Of a stretch of 64,000 nucleotides of DNA, positions 18,630 through 28,166 are shown one piece after another. The DNA is from Paenibacillus wynnii (GTDB lineage: Bacteria; Bacillota; Bacilli; Paenibacillales; Paenibacillaceae). Within the stretch, counting starts at the first letter, position 1, and every line of letters starts with the position of its first letter. Under the pieces are notes generated by a model. It saw only the letters and a list, made by a program, of their open reading frames with translations. It had not been told where the DNA came from and made no database searches. Both the position numbers and the translations under genes were made by a program. The DNA is taken from assembly GCF_030812855.1 (NCBI RefSeq), contig NZ_JAUSTK010000003.1, forward strand, positions 186,001 through 250,000, in the 5' to 3' direction.

Positions 18630-18856
18630 GGCTCAATAGTTGCATGTTCTGCAACTATCGAGCCCCTTAATCACCGAGTAAACCGTTTAACTGTATTTAG
18701 TGCACTTATATCCCGCATTTGGGGTTTTCATGTTCCTTTTTCTGCTTTTTAGCTGCATAAAGTGCAACTAAGTGGGAGTTACTCCTCTGTATACCCCATT
18801 ATAAGTGTACAAAGTGCAACTAAGTTGACTTACAACCTGTATTTTGCACATTGAGG
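18630..18856. repeat. Four-palindrome phased array, locus B (family 1)
   Basis: Between hemW and lepA. Palindromes are centred at 18647, 18698, 18760 and 18812, spaced 51, 62 and 52 bp, plus a half site near 18843. The first is embedded in a 35-bp near-perfect hairpin (18630-18664, arms GGCTC.ATAGTTGCA and TGCAACTAT.GAGCC). The third and fourth keep the full GTGCAACTAA half. No gene in this gap. Confidence 0.85.
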
Positions 18857-18914
18857 TAGACAGAGGACATACATCATGGTCAGCCAAACAAAGTTCGCGC
18901 TTAAGATGACTGGT

Positions 18915-20726
18915 TTAGTCGATCTCGAGAACGGCCATGAACGCTTCCTGCGGCACCTCTACGCTGCCGACCTGCTTCATGCGTTTCTTACCTTCCTTTT
19001 GCTTCTCCAGCAACTTACGCTTACGCGAAATGTCACCGCCGTAGCATTTGGCCAGTACGTTCTTACGCATTGCCTTAACGGTCTCACGCGCAACCACCTT
19101 GGTGCCAACGGAAGCCTGAATAGGTACCTCGAACATCTGGCGGGGGATGATACCGCGAAGCTTCTCGCAGATGATCCGTCCGCGGTTATAAGCACGATCG
19201 CGGTGAACGATGAATGACAAAGCATCCACTTGTTCGTTATTCAACAAGATATCCATTTTGACAAGGTTCGAGCGACGGTAGCCGGATATTTCGTAATCGT
19301 AGGATGCATAACCCTTTGTGCCCGATTTCAGCTGATCAAAGAAGTCATAAACGATTTCTGACAGTGGAACCTCATAAGTAATCGTTACCCGATTAGCATC
19401 CAAGTACTCCATGTTGACGAACTCTCCACGCTTATTCTGACAAAGCTCCATTACGGTACCAACGAAGTCGTTAGGTACAATAATCGCAGCTTTTACGTAT
19501 GGCTCTTCAATGTAATCAATTGTGCCGATTTCCGGATAGTGTGACGGGTTGTCAATGGTTATCGTTTGACCGTTCGTCAGCAAGATCCGGTAAATAACAC
19601 TCGGTGCTGTGGTAATCAACGGCAGATTGAATTCACGTTCAATCCGTTCCTGAATAATCTCCATATGCAGCAATCCTAAGAATCCGCAGCGGAATCCGAA
19701 GCCGAGAGCGCTGGAGCTTTCCGGCTCGAAGCTGAGCGAAGCATCGTTAAGCTGCAGCTTTTCAAGCGCTTCACGCAGATCATTATAATCCGAAGTCTCG
19801 ATTGGATATAGACCGCAATAAACCATTGGATTGATCTTACGGTAACCAGGCAGCGGCTCAGGTGTCGGGTTCTTGGTGTCCGTTACGGTATCACCGACAC
19901 GGGTATCGCCCACATGCTTAATGCCTGCGACGATAAATCCTACATCACCTACGTTTAGTTCATTTACAATTGTCATACGCGGCATGAATGCACCAACCTC
20001 AATAACCTCAAAGGTCTTCTCGGTGGCCATCATCTTGATTTTGGAGCCGGCACGAATACTTCCGTCCATGACGCGGACATAAACAATAACACCTTTGTAC
20101 GGATCATAGTGGGAATCAAAAATCAGCGCTTTAAGCGGATTTTCTGAATTACCCGTTGGAGCCGGAACCTGCTTAACTACCTGCTCCAGTATCTCTTTGA
20201 TGCCGATGCCTGCTTTGGCGGAGGCCATAACGGCTTCACTGGTATCCAGCCCAATTACATCCTCGATCTCCTGCTTCACCCGTTCAGGATCAGCGTTAGG
20301 TAGATCAATTTTGTTAAGAACCGGTAGAATTTCCAGATTGTTATCCAGCGCAAGATATACGTTAGCCAGCGTCTGTGCTTCGATGCCTTGAGCCGCATCT
20401 ACTACTAGCAATGCACCTTCACAAGCTGCAAGACTGCGGGACACTTCATACGTGAAATCGACATGCCCTGGTGTATCAATTAGATTCAAGAAATAATCCT
20501 GACCGTCATCCGCACGATAAGTGAGACGAACGGCTTGCAGCTTGATTGTAATCCCGCGTTCACGTTCAAGATCCATCTGATCGAGAACCTGCTCCTGCAT
20601 TTCACGGGAGCTAAGCGCACCGGTATATTCGAGTATTCGGTCAGCCAATGTCGATTTACCATGGTCTATATGGGCAATAATCGAGAAATTGCGAATTTGT
20701 TGTTGTCTTTTCTGTACGTCAGTCAT
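18915..20726 (-). CDS. lepA: Elongation factor 4 (LepA)
   Basis: 603 residues; ATG at 20726 with GGGGGTAAGG upstream. A translational GTPase: G1 [11 protein letters not shown]3 DTPGHVDF, G4 NKIDLPNAD, then the LepA-specific C-terminal domain ([24 protein letters not shown]). It binds stalled or wrongly translocated ribosomes and can promote back-translocation. Upstream on the same strand are yqxA-like, spoIIP and gpr, the standard Bacillales order, but a terminator at 20810-20855 separates it from them. Confidence 0.97.
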   Translation of the reverse strand: MTDVQKRQQQIRNFSIIAHIDHGKSTLADRILEYTGALSSREMQEQVLDQMDLERERGITIKLQAVRLTYRADDGQDYFLNLIDTPGHVDFTYEVSRSLAACEGALLVVDAAQGIEAQTLANVYLALDNNLEILPVLNKIDLPNADPERVKQEIEDVIGLDTSEAVMASAKAGIGIKEILEQVVKQVPAPTGNSENPLKALIFDSHYDPYKGVIVYVRVMDGSIRAGSKIKMMATEKTFEVIEVGAFMPRMTIVNELNVGDVGFIVAGIKHVGDTRVGDTVTDTKNPTPEPLPGYRKINPMVYCGLYPIETSDYNDLREALEKLQLNDASLSFEPESSSALGFGFRCGFLGLLHMEIIQERIEREFNLPLITTAPSVIYRILLTNGQTITIDNPSHYPEIGTIDYIEEPYVKAAIIVPNDFVGTVMELCQNKRGEFVNMEYLDANRVTITYEVPLSEIVYDFFDQLKSGTKGYASYDYEISGYRRSNLVKMDILLNNEQVDALSFIVHRDRAYNRGRIICEKLRGIIPRQMFEVPIQASVGTKVVARETVKAMRKNVLAKCYGGDISRKRKLLEKQKEGKKRMKQVGSVEVPQEAFMAVLEID

Positions 20727-20809
20727 TCCTTACCCCCACAAACAGCCTGTTGTTAATCCATCTATTATAACAGTACAAGCCCTACCCATCAATCCCGCAT
20801 CTGCGTTCC

Positions 20810-20855
20810 CAAAAAGAAACAGCATCTCTCGCTTTCTCAGCAAGACAGCTGTTTC
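20810..20855 (-). terminator. Terminator after the yqxA-like gene
   Basis: Minus-strand GAAACAGCTGTCTTGC with a partner ending GCTGTTTC, then TTTTTG. Confidence 0.75.
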
Positions 20856-20865
20856 ATAGATCTTC

Positions 20866-21273
20866 TTAATTTTCTGAGGAATCAAACAAGGAAACTACCC
20901 AGCGGATGCTTTTCTGAGAGGCTTGCTGCAGCAGCCCCGCTGTCTTGTCTGCAAGAACATCGACCTTAGGCTTTTGCTCCTCGGGGACAAGAATTTGCCC
21001 CGGCGTTAGTGTGCTGTAATCCTTTACCTCTTGTTGAGGCAGGCTTGTAACAGCTCCGGTTGTCGGGTCTATAGTTACGGGGACGTATACGTAGGTCGGA
21101 CTGGATGAAGGAGGTGTTGTGTTAGCGTTCTGCGCTGCATCGGCTACAACATTCCAACCGGGAACCTGGGAGACCTTCGTCTCCTCACCGATGCTGCCGA
21201 ACTGCATACCTATCAGAATTCCGATACCGGCCCACATCCCAACAACAAATAACTTTTTACCGAAACGAGACAT
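20866..21273 (-). CDS. YqxA-like membrane protein
   Basis: 135 residues with one N-terminal membrane segment (LFVVGMWAGIGILIGMQFG), then a Pro/Ser/Thr-rich extracellular part and a C-terminal amphipathic helix. Bacillus has yqxA at exactly this place, between spoIIP and lepA, and the GILIGMQ pattern at the membrane exit is shared by that family (DUF3679). Function unknown. 36 bp after spoIIP, so probably co-transcribed. The assignment rests on position plus a short motif. Confidence 0.65.
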   Translation of the reverse strand: MSRFGKKLFVVGMWAGIGILIGMQFGSIGEETKVSQVPGWNVVADAAQNANTTPPSSSPTYVYVPVTIDPTTGAVTSLPQQEVKDYSTLTPGQILVPEEQKPKVDVLADKTAGLLQQASQKSIRWVVSLFDSSEN

Positions 21274-21308
21274 TTCTCCACCCCTTCTGAAGACGTTCTC
21301 CCCATAGC

Positions 21309-22652
21309 CTAGGAAGCATCAGCGGCCGTACCCGCAGTGGCCTTACCTTTAGTTGTATCCGAGTCCGTTGACTTACTGGCTCCATTTACTTTCTCAGCTT
21401 CATGACTGCTCCAGTACACATCCGCAATAGCATCACCCAAGATTTCTGAGGTACGCTTTAGTTCTTCCACCGTATTGTCAATCCCGCCCACCTCAATCAA
21501 CACACTGTTAGGAGACAAGGACTGATTGTATTCGCCGTTATTGCCCTTGTTTGCCGCCTTCCCCCAGATTCCGCGTGAGATCCCCGGATATTCTTTCTCC
21601 AGGAGCTGGTGTATCTGGTTCGCAAACGCCTCATTCTTCTTCCAATCTTTATTCGCATGTCCAAGGATAAAATACACCTGGGCATAACTTTTTCCGTTAA
21701 TAACGGTGGTCGTCTTCTTATGCCGCTGAGAATCCCTGTGAATGTCAATTAACTCATTTAATCCGTCATTTTGGGCAAAGGCTGCCTTAATCATTTGCCT
21801 GGAATATTTATAGGAAAAGTTCCAGCTGTAGTCTTCTACTTCTGTCGCGTAATCTTCCTTCGAGTGAATGGTGCCGACTCCGCGCATTTCCAATCTTTTT
21901 GCCAAGTAGGATCCTACAAGCATTACATTCTTAGATGGCAGGGCGGAGCTCGGATTATCGCCATTTGTTCCAATTAACGGATTATAAGCTTCACGGGGAT
22001 GTGAGTGGTAAATAAGGATTCTTTTCTCCAGTAAATCCTGGCCATTGCTAGTTTCACTATCATTGTTGTCCTTCGTTCCGTTTCCTGCAGTATCAGGAGA
22101 TGCAGTCGCTTGCGGAAGAGGAGCAGTATCCTCAGGCTTGTCCGCCCCCTCATTGAGAGAAGGATCTGGAGTAGCGGTACCTTCTTCCATGGTGAGTTCA
22201 TCGGTGCCAGGGTGGTAATCAGCCGGTGCGTCCTCGCTGCCTCCAGAAGCATTCCGCAGCAGCACGGGCTCATCAGCCGCAAGGCCTGGAAGTTCGCGTG
22301 AGAGCAGACTTTTCGGATCATTAGGATTCACACTGGTCAGGAGCTGAAACACAAAGGAAGTAACCTTGTCACCGGATAGGGCGCTAAATTCCTTTCCCTT
22401 AGGCAAATGCGGCATCTCCATCCCTAGTATTTCCATAAAAAATCCGCTAGACAGCGAAGTAGCTAATCCTTTCATGGAAGGAATGGGGGAAGAGTTCAGC
22501 TTCTGACCTGCCAAACCTCCCGCGCCTAACAGTATGAAAAATACGAAAGAGCCCCCGGCAAGCAGCAGCATCGTTTTCCCCAGTGACAACACATCCAGAA
22601 ATCTTGCCCGTAGTCGACCGATGTTCCATAGCTGAAACCACTTTTTGTTCAT
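21309..22652 (-). CDS. spoIIP: Stage II sporulation protein P
   Basis: 447 residues; ATG at 22652 with GGAGGAGG upstream. One N-terminal membrane segment (about 25-50), a long low-complexity Asp/Glu/Thr-rich linker (about 145-205), then the SpoIIP amidase/endopeptidase domain: ILIYHSHPREAYNPLI with the catalytic His region, VGSYLAKRLEMRGVGTIHSKEDY, IDIHRDSQR, and SVLIEVGGIDN. It digests peptidoglycan with SpoIID and SpoIIM during engulfment. Its presence shows that the organism forms endospores. Confidence 0.95.
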   Translation of the reverse strand: MNKKWFQLWNIGRLRARFLDVLSLGKTMLLLAGGSFVFFILLGAGGLAGQKLNSSPIPSMKGLATSLSSGFFMEILGMEMPHLPKGKEFSALSGDKVTSFVFQLLTSVNPNDPKSLLSRELPGLAADEPVLLRNASGGSEDAPADYHPGTDELTMEEGTATPDPSLNEGADKPEDTAPLPQATASPDTAGNGTKDNNDSETSNGQDLLEKRILIYHSHPREAYNPLIGTNGDNPSSALPSKNVMLVGSYLAKRLEMRGVGTIHSKEDYATEVEDYSWNFSYKYSRQMIKAAFAQNDGLNELIDIHRDSQRHKKTTTVINGKSYAQVYFILGHANKDWKKNEAFANQIHQLLEKEYPGISRGIWGKAANKGNNGEYNQSLSPNSVLIEVGGIDNTVEELKRTSEILGDAIADVYWSSHEAEKVNGASKSTDSDTTKGKATAGTAADAS

Positions 22653-22793
22653 TATTCAGTGTCCTCCTCCAAGCCCTCTGTAATCTCTTATAATTCAAAT
22701 CTATGAACTTAAGAGCATCGCTAGAACCGGAATAGGATAACAAACAAAATAGAGTTCATTCTATTTAATAGATATGGTTTGTATTTTTTTATT

Positions 22794-22845
22794 AAAAAAA
22801 CGCAAACCCGCACCTACGCCTGATCTGGCGCTTGCGGATTTACGC
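22794..22845 (-). terminator. gpr terminator
   Basis: Long imperfect minus-strand stem (GCG.AAA.CCGCA..CGCC / GGCG..TGCGG.TTT.CGT) followed by T7, directly after gpr. Confidence 0.85.
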
Positions 22846-22852
22846 TTGTTAG

Positions 22853-23854
22853 TTAGTGAGTGTAGGCACCGACATTAGTGGGATCAACAGCTTCATGTAA
22901 AGCGGCATTAAGTCCGCTGGCAACGATATTGGCGATTTCCTCGATGAATTCGTCAATTTCCTTCGGCGTTACAATCAGATCATGTCCAAGCGGTTCCAAT
23001 ACTTCCTTAACTAATGACAGCCGTTCATTCTCGGATATCTCATCCAACATACCCATGATTTTTTTGGTATGAGGCGTTCCCTGACCAAAGTGCGTTTTCA
23101 TCATTTCCAGAACATTGTTGACAATAGTTGAAGCATAGCAGACCGTCGGGACACCTATAGCGATACAGGGGATACCCAGAATTTCACGAGTTAATCCCCT
23201 TCTCTTATTCCCGATACCCGAGCCGGGGTGAATGCCGATGTCGGCAATTTGAATCGTTGTATTGATTCTTTCCAATGAACGCGAAGCCAGCGCATCAATA
23301 GCAATAATGAAATCCGGTCGGGTTCGATCAATAATCCCTTGGACAACCTCGCTGGATTCAATCCCCGTCAACCCCAGCACACCCGGTGCTACCGCACTAA
23401 CGTTCCGATATCCAGGCTCCACCTGATCCGGAACCAATTCATAAAATTGGCGCGTAATAAGGGCATTCTCTACCACTAACGGACCCAGTGAATCCGGTGT
23501 CACATTCCAGTTACCAAGACCCACAATAAGGGCTTTAGAATTTTTACCAATCCCGATACGGGTCATAAAATCCTCAAACTCTCGGGCAAATACCTCGGTT
23601 ACCTTTTGCTGCAGACCTGTATCTCCTCCCCGCAATGCGGGTACTTCAAGTGTTACATAATTCCCAATGGTACGCCCGATAGCCCGGGAGCCCGATTCAT
23701 TGCCAACTTGAAGCCGAGTTATCTTGATGCCATCTGCTTCCTGCACCTCTTCGTTTACACCGGGGATGGGATTCCTTTGCGGTCCTTCTGCTAATTCCTT
23801 CGCCTCCAGCGCCAAATCCGTTCGCACCGAGTACAGATGAAGATCCAGTTCCAT
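22853..23854 (-). CDS. gpr: Germination protease GPR
   Basis: 333 residues; ATG at 23854 with AAGGAGG upstream. It degrades small acid-soluble spore proteins during germination. The N-terminus has the pro-region typical of the zymogen (LHLYSVRTDLALEA), followed by the conserved glycine-rich core (ALIVGLGNWNVTPDSLGPLVVEN, IAIDALASR, IGVPTVCYASTIVN). The upstream region carries a sigma-G-like promoter, which fits expression in the forespore. Confidence 0.95.
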   Translation of the reverse strand: MELDLHLYSVRTDLALEAKELAEGPQRNPIPGVNEEVQEADGIKITRLQVGNESGSRAIGRTIGNYVTLEVPALRGGDTGLQQKVTEVFAREFEDFMTRIGIGKNSKALIVGLGNWNVTPDSLGPLVVENALITRQFYELVPDQVEPGYRNVSAVAPGVLGLTGIESSEVVQGIIDRTRPDFIIAIDALASRSLERINTTIQIADIGIHPGSGIGNKRRGLTREILGIPCIAIGVPTVCYASTIVNNVLEMMKTHFGQGTPHTKKIMGMLDEISENERLSLVKEVLEPLGHDLIVTPKEIDEFIEEIANIVASGLNAALHEAVDPTNVGAYTH

Positions 23855-23885
23855 TGTTATATCAGCCTCCTTTTTCTTTTGTCGA

Positions 23886-23916
23886 TAGTGTGCGAGAGAA
23901 AGCGGTCGTTTATACA
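23886..23916 (-). promoter_or_regulatory. Sigma-G-like promoter of gpr
   Basis: On the minus strand TGTATA and CACACTA are 18 bp apart, close to the sigma-G pattern (GNATA, 18 bp, CATNNTA), and 32 bp before the gpr start. Confidence 0.65.
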
Positions 23917-23949
23917 GAGCCGGAAGGTTTAATTTGAAGAGTTTTAGTG

Positions 23950-23978
23950 TTGCTTTTTACTATCACACATGCTAAACT
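23950..23978 (+). promoter_or_regulatory. rpsT promoter
   Basis: TTGCTT and TAAACT with 17 bp between them, 56 bp before the S20 start. Confidence 0.6.
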
Positions 23979-24033
23979 ATTTTAAGTTGTGAATCATTTG
24001 ATGATTTCGAATGTCTTACAGGAGGTGAATGCA

Positions 24034-24306
24034 ATGCCAAATATTAAATCCGCAGTAAAACGCGTCAACACGAACGAAAAACGCCGTGCACTTAATGTTT
24101 CCCAAAAATCCGCGCTTCGTACAGCAGTTAAAACCGCTGACACCGCGCTGGCTGGTACTGAAGTTGAAACTGCTCAAGCTGCTTTCCTAGCTGCTTCCAA
24201 AAAGCTGGACAAGGCCGTTTCTAAAGGTCTGGTTCATAAAAATGCGGCTGCCCGCAAAAAATCCCGCTTGGCGAAGAAATTGAACGCTCTTAGCGCGCAA
24301 GCGTAA
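24034..24306 (+). CDS. rpsT: 30S ribosomal protein S20
   Basis: 90 residues from ATG at 24034 ([11 protein letters not shown]), which has AGGAGGTGA 7 bases before it; an in-frame ATG 15 codons earlier has no site. Very basic and Ala/Lys-rich, helical throughout, normal S20 length. It binds 16S rRNA early in 30S assembly. Divergent from gpr and convergent with holA, as in Bacillus. Confidence 0.97.
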   Translation: MPNIKSAVKRVNTNEKRRALNVSQKSALRTAVKTADTALAGTEVETAQAAFLAASKKLDKAVSKGLVHKNAAARKKSRLAKKLNALSAQA

Positions 24307-24331
24307 GACGTACTCATAATGAGCAATTTAA

Positions 24332-24370
24332 GAACCTGACCGCTATCCTGCATACGGTTAGGTTTTTTTG
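24332..24370 (+). terminator. rpsT terminator
   Basis: AACCT.ACCG and CGGT.AGGTT stem followed by T7. Confidence 0.9.
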
Positions 24371-24395
24371 TTCTCAATTTTCGAAGACTAAACGG

Positions 24396-24444
24396 AAAAA
24401 GAGCCTATCAATCCCCTTTTACTAAGGGTTTGATAGGCTCTTTT
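24396..24444. terminator. holA terminator (bidirectional)
   Basis: Stem AAAAGAGCCTATCAA..CCC / GGG..TTGATAGGCTCTTTT, with T-runs possible on both sides. Confidence 0.9.
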
Positions 24445-24452
24445 GTTTGTCA

Positions 24453-25472
24453 TTAGGCTCCCAAGCGCAGCATGAAGAGCTCCAGTCCCAATACCTTGTC
24501 TATAGCTCCCGTCTTCATCTGGTGATCTAGGTCGGCCATAGCGCTTAATATTTGTCTCAGCCGTCTGCCCTCGAACTTGCGCGCCTGTTCACCGGCAAGC
24601 TTGACCGCGTAAGGATGAAGTCCCAGCTGTGAGGCGATCTGCCCTTGGGAGTAACTCAGCCCCGATAAATCCTTAACCTGTAGAATAATGCGGAACTGTC
24701 TGGCAATCAACGCGGCAATCTTAATAGGTTCCTCACGCTGCTTCAGCAGCTCATACAACGAGTCAAGAGCTTTGTCTAAACGTAGATTAGCAATATCCTC
24801 TACCAGTGTAAATACGGTTTGTTCTGTCCCGCGGTGGACAAGACTCTCTACAGCCGCTGCATCCACAGTACCGCCTTTACCTGCAAACAGGCATAACTTA
24901 TCAATCTCTCCGGATAATCCCTGCAGTCCCGTTCCAGCGCTCGCTATGAGTGCCTCAGCCATTCCAGGGGCTGAGACACAACCCCCTTCACGGATCGTCT
25001 TCTCTACCCATCGAAGAAGTTCATCTGCTCCGAGTGGATTAAAAGCTAATACGGTTCCGGCTGTTTTGACAGCCTTAACAATTTTCTTGCGCTCGTCCAG
25101 CTTGTCATTATTGACCATAAATACAATCACACTGAACTCTGCAGGCTGCTGCATATAATCAGTCAAGGAATCCATTCGATGCTCCAGTTTGGCGTTTTCT
25201 TTGCCAGCTGTAAATAAAGAGGCATCCCGCACCAACAGCAGCTTACGTGGAACCATAAACGGAACCGTCTCCGCTTCTTCAATCACGGCTTGTATGGGTG
25301 TCTCCGACAGATCGAATGGAATCACCGCAAAATCACGATCCTCCTTGGCAATAAGCTGATTCTCCAAAACAGCTGCGAACTCATTCATGCGAAATTTCTC
25401 GCTTCCGTACAGGACATACAGCGGTGAAATCTTCCCTTGCTTGATGTCTTTTACCGCCGTTTTGACATCCAT
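24453..25472 (-). CDS. holA: DNA polymerase III subunit delta
   Basis: 339 residues; ATG at 25472 with GGAAGTGG upstream. It has the HolA architecture: N-terminal ATPase-like fold without a working P-loop (KISPLYVLYGSEKFRMNEF), a middle domain and the helical collar domain at the C-terminus (IAALIARQFRIILQ, ASQLGLHPYAVKLAGEQAR). As part of the clamp loader it opens the beta sliding clamp. Single gene, convergent with rpsT. Confidence 0.93.
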   Translation of the reverse strand: MDVKTAVKDIKQGKISPLYVLYGSEKFRMNEFAAVLENQLIAKEDRDFAVIPFDLSETPIQAVIEEAETVPFMVPRKLLLVRDASLFTAGKENAKLEHRMDSLTDYMQQPAEFSVIVFMVNNDKLDERKKIVKAVKTAGTVLAFNPLGADELLRWVEKTIREGGCVSAPGMAEALIASAGTGLQGLSGEIDKLCLFAGKGGTVDAAAVESLVHRGTEQTVFTLVEDIANLRLDKALDSLYELLKQREEPIKIAALIARQFRIILQVKDLSGLSYSQGQIASQLGLHPYAVKLAGEQARKFEGRRLRQILSAMADLDHQMKTGAIDKVLGLELFMLRLGA

Positions 25473-25551
25473 CCCGCCACTTCCTTTTCCTATTCATGTA
25501 TTCCACTTTTTTAAGTTATTTATGAGTTTTTATTGTAACATATTAAAATGC

Positions 25552-25594
25552 AAAAACGGAGAAACTCCAACCCAAGGGCCAAAGTTCCTCCGTT
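25552..25594 (-). terminator. Terminator upstream of holA (end of the sigma/anti-sigma unit)
   Basis: Minus-strand AACGGAG.AACT and AGTTTCTCCGTT arms then TTTTGC. It would stop transcription from the anti-sigma gene 180 bp upstream. Confidence 0.7.
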
Positions 25595-25770
25595 CCAGCG
25601 GCGCATCTATATAAACGACGGCGTGAGAAGCCCTAGAAACTCCTCAGCCGACGGTCATACCGATGTTCTCCAAAACTTTTTAAATATCAGAAGGCCATAT
25701 TCCTAAATATACCATCTGATCTCTTACTATAGTATATTCTGAAGTCCCGTAAAAAGTTCCACTTTATAAA

Positions 25771-26991
25771 TTATTTTGCGGACGGTGTCTCAGAGGCATT
25801 ACTTGCCGAATTTGCCGGTGTTACACCCGGTGTCCCCTTGGGTAATGGTGTAGTAGTTCCCGTATCTGGAATAACATACACATTCTTAGCTATAGTTCCA
25901 TCATTATCGGTCACATATCTAAACTCAAGGCTATTCGCCGCCCATTCCCCTGTAACCCATTTACCCTCTAATGGAATAGAGGTCAGAGGCAACCTATCAA
26001 GGCCAATTCCATTCGGAGGAACGGTGTAAATAATAAGCTGCTTACCTTCTACGATTACCTCATATTGACCATCAGGGGAAGTCCATGATAATTCACCTAT
26101 AACGTTAGAAGGAGGAAGCAAACTCATCATTCCTTGATCGTAATTATCGCCCTGAGGGAGTTTCATCGATTTCATGATATCCATATCAGGCGCGATTGTC
26201 TGGTCAGACGCTGCCGGTTCGCTCTTGCGATGCTCTGAGGCATCCTCCGGCGCATCGGTTACTTGCTCAGTTTGTTTCGGAGATATAACATCGGACGACT
26301 TATCGGTCGGTGCATTTTCAGCTGCAGGCGTACCCAATTCCGTCCCGCCTTGCGAGGAATCTGCAACGTCCTTAGCATCCATGGATGGGTTGGGGCTCTC
26401 AATTATAGCCGTTTCTAACTTACTGTTGTCGTTAACCGGGCTATTTTCCGCCGCTCCTTGGTCTGCCGCAGGATCTCCAGTTTCTTCAGTACTTTCGTTC
26501 ATCTTACTAGCCGTTGCACTGTTCTCATCCGTAGACGCCGCACTGTCGCTCATCATGATACTATCTACCTGTGCACCCGGCATTTCCTTCGGCATATTAA
26601 ATATAGCAATCCCGAGTATTAGAGCGGCTGCAACCGCACCAATACCTGTCCGTCTACCAATGGATGAGCTGGAGGAGCCTTTCTGTCGTTTGCCTTGTAA
26701 TGGTTCACGCGAGAAAGGTACTACAACTTGATCCTCTGATCCTCCCTTGCCAGATTCAAGAAGGCCGCGATCCAATTCATCAAGCCGAGGCAAAATAGAG
26801 TCAACTATACTGAAAGGGGCTTTCACGTCCGGCAGCTGTTCTAATTGCTTGGAAAGCGTGGTTAGCCTGTCAAAGATTTCCGCACAGGGAAGGCAATCAT
26901 CTATATGGTGAAACATTTCAGTACTCTCTTCAATGCTCAAATCATGATCTAAATAACGGTGCATCCATTCAATCACCTCCGTGCATCTCAT
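25771..26991 (-). CDS. Zinc-finger anti-sigma factor (RsiW-like)
   Basis: 406 residues; its ATG overlaps the sigma gene stop (ATGA). The N-terminal zinc anti-sigma domain has HxxxCxxC (HIDDCLPC near residue 29) and precedes a single membrane segment (about 110-125, VAAALILGIAIFNM). The outer part is a long Ser/Glu/Asp-rich low-complexity stretch (about 140-275) and a C-terminal beta domain (SPDGQYEVIVEGKQLIIYTVPP). It should hold the adjacent sigma factor inactive at the membrane until cut by proteases. The signal is unknown. Confidence 0.85.
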   Translation of the reverse strand: MRCTEVIEWMHRYLDHDLSIEESTEMFHHIDDCLPCAEIFDRLTTLSKQLEQLPDVKAPFSIVDSILPRLDELDRGLLESGKGGSEDQVVVPFSREPLQGKRQKGSSSSSIGRRTGIGAVAAALILGIAIFNMPKEMPGAQVDSIMMSDSAASTDENSATASKMNESTEETGDPAADQGAAENSPVNDNSKLETAIIESPNPSMDAKDVADSSQGGTELGTPAAENAPTDKSSDVISPKQTEQVTDAPEDASEHRKSEPAASDQTIAPDMDIMKSMKLPQGDNYDQGMMSLLPPSNVIGELSWTSPDGQYEVIVEGKQLIIYTVPPNGIGLDRLPLTSIPLEGKWVTGEWAANSLEFRYVTDNDGTIAKNVYVIPDTGTTTPLPKGTPGVTPANSASNASETPSAK

Positions 26992-27536
26992 CCCGACACA
27001 CCCCCTTTCTGATACTCTTGAAGTCTATTTTGCAGCTGTTGTCTGGCTCGGAACAGATAGGATTTCACTGTATTGAGGGGTAAGTCCAGACAGTCTGCAA
27101 TCTCGTTGTAGGATAAGTCCTGAATATAACGGAGTACAATGACCGTTCGGTGATGCTCAGGCAACTGATCAATAGCCTCCTGTATATCCTGGGCCAAATA
27201 ACCAGACATCACTTCACGCTCAACATCATGCTTGTCTTTGATTACCATTTCATGTTCATCCATAGACACTGTCGGTTTAGCTCTTCTAAACTTATCAATG
27301 CAAATATTGGTCACGATTCGTCCAACCCAGGTCTTGAACTGGGCTTTCTCCTCGTAAGATCCAATCTTCGTATACACCCGAATCAATGCCTCCTGGGACG
27401 CATCTAACGCATCCTGTTCATTATGCAAAATGTAGAAGGCCGTTTTGTATACATGTCCTTCAATTTCTCGCAATAGGGTGATTAGAGCGTCGCGATCGCC
27501 CGCTTGAGCGGCTCTGATGAGTCCCTGCTCCACCAC
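26988..27536 (-). CDS. ECF RNA polymerase sigma factor (SigW-like)
   Basis: 182 residues, GTG at 27536 after a GGGGG-rich site. Region 2 (AFYILHNEQDALDASQEALIRVYTKIGSYEEKAQFKTWVGRIVTNICIDKFRR) and region 4 (LPEHHRTVIVLRYIQDLSYNEIADCLDLPLNTVKSYLFRARQQL) are clear; region 3 is missing, as in all ECF factors. With a zinc-finger anti-sigma gene overlapping by 4 bp it forms a standard two-gene envelope-stress module. A box GAAAC-N17-GACGG upstream on the minus strand may be its autoregulated promoter. Confidence 0.9.
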   Translation of the reverse strand: MVEQGLIRAAQAGDRDALITLLREIEGHVYKTAFYILHNEQDALDASQEALIRVYTKIGSYEEKAQFKTWVGRIVTNICIDKFRRAKPTVSMDEHEMVIKDKHDVEREVMSGYLAQDIQEAIDQLPEHHRTVIVLRYIQDLSYNEIADCLDLPLNTVKSYLFRARQQLQNRLQEYQKGGVSG

Positions 27537-27764
27537 GAAGGTTCCCCCTCTCTATGCAATCTTACTGACGCGCAAGACTGCTGAATTGTTGCATTCTGTA
27601 ATTATTATTTTTAAAAAATAAATCCTTATTAAGCATACAGGGGAAGCACCCGGTATTCAAATAAAACTTGCTGTAAATTACATTACAAAACTGACATCAA
27701 GAAGAAACAGCTTTACCGTCCAAATAAGGAGGCAACCGTTTCTCGGGCAAATATTATAGTTCAC
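27537..27764. other. Leader of the sigma/anti-sigma unit
   Basis: No gene. The minus strand carries GAAACGGTTGC..GGACGGTAAAG about 150-180 bp upstream of the sigma start, a loose match to ECF promoters. The rest is AT-rich with nothing recognised. Confidence 0.4.
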
Positions 27765-27797
27765 AAAAAAAGACCCAAGGTCATTACCCGAGGCCCT
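27765..27797 (-). terminator. Terminator of the 53-residue membrane protein gene
   Basis: Minus-strand imperfect stem GGCCTCGGGT / ACCTTGGGTC then T7. Confidence 0.75.
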
Positions 27798-27830
27798 GAG
27801 TGTACCAAATCCCACTCTCTTCTATATTAG

Positions 27831-27992
27831 TTATTTACGAGCTGCCTTCCTACCGCCTATCCCAAAAACAATCCCAATAAATAAAGAGAACACAGCAAAC
27901 CCTATATTGCCATTAAACAGATTTATAATTCCGCCTACTATAAATAGTAATGAAACCAGATATAAAAACTGTACACGTCGTTTCCCTAACAT
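27831..27992 (-). CDS. Small two-segment membrane protein
   Basis: 53 residues: MLGKRRVQFLYLV... to ...GRKAARK. ATG at 27992 follows GAAGGAAGGGG 4-5 bases upstream. A basic N-terminus, one hydrophobic segment (about 9-24), a short Asn/Gly turn (INLFNGN), a second hydrophobic segment (about 31-46) and a basic C-terminus predict a helical hairpin with both ends inside the cell. A good intrinsic terminator follows 33 bp after the stop. I do not recognise the family. It could be a small regulatory membrane protein; nothing nearby says what it does. Confidence 0.7.
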   Translation of the reverse strand: MLGKRRVQFLYLVSLLFIVGGIINLFNGNIGFAVFSLFIGIVFGIGGRKAARK

Positions 27993-28096
27993 AATACCCC
28001 TTCCTTCTATATGTACGCCATAGTGAATTCAACTAATTTAAATAGTCAGATTAGATATATGATTTATTTTGTAAATTTACTCCTTAAAATTCCGCA

Positions 28097-28138
28097 CAAA
28101 AAAACGGCTGCCAACCGAATCTGCGGTTCACAGCCGTT
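28097..28138 (-). terminator. kdgA terminator
   Basis: AACGGCTG..ACCGC and GGTT.CAGCCGTT arms with T7 on the minus strand. Confidence 0.85.
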
Positions 28139-28166
28139 AAATATATTCAAACACCAAGAAAACTTA

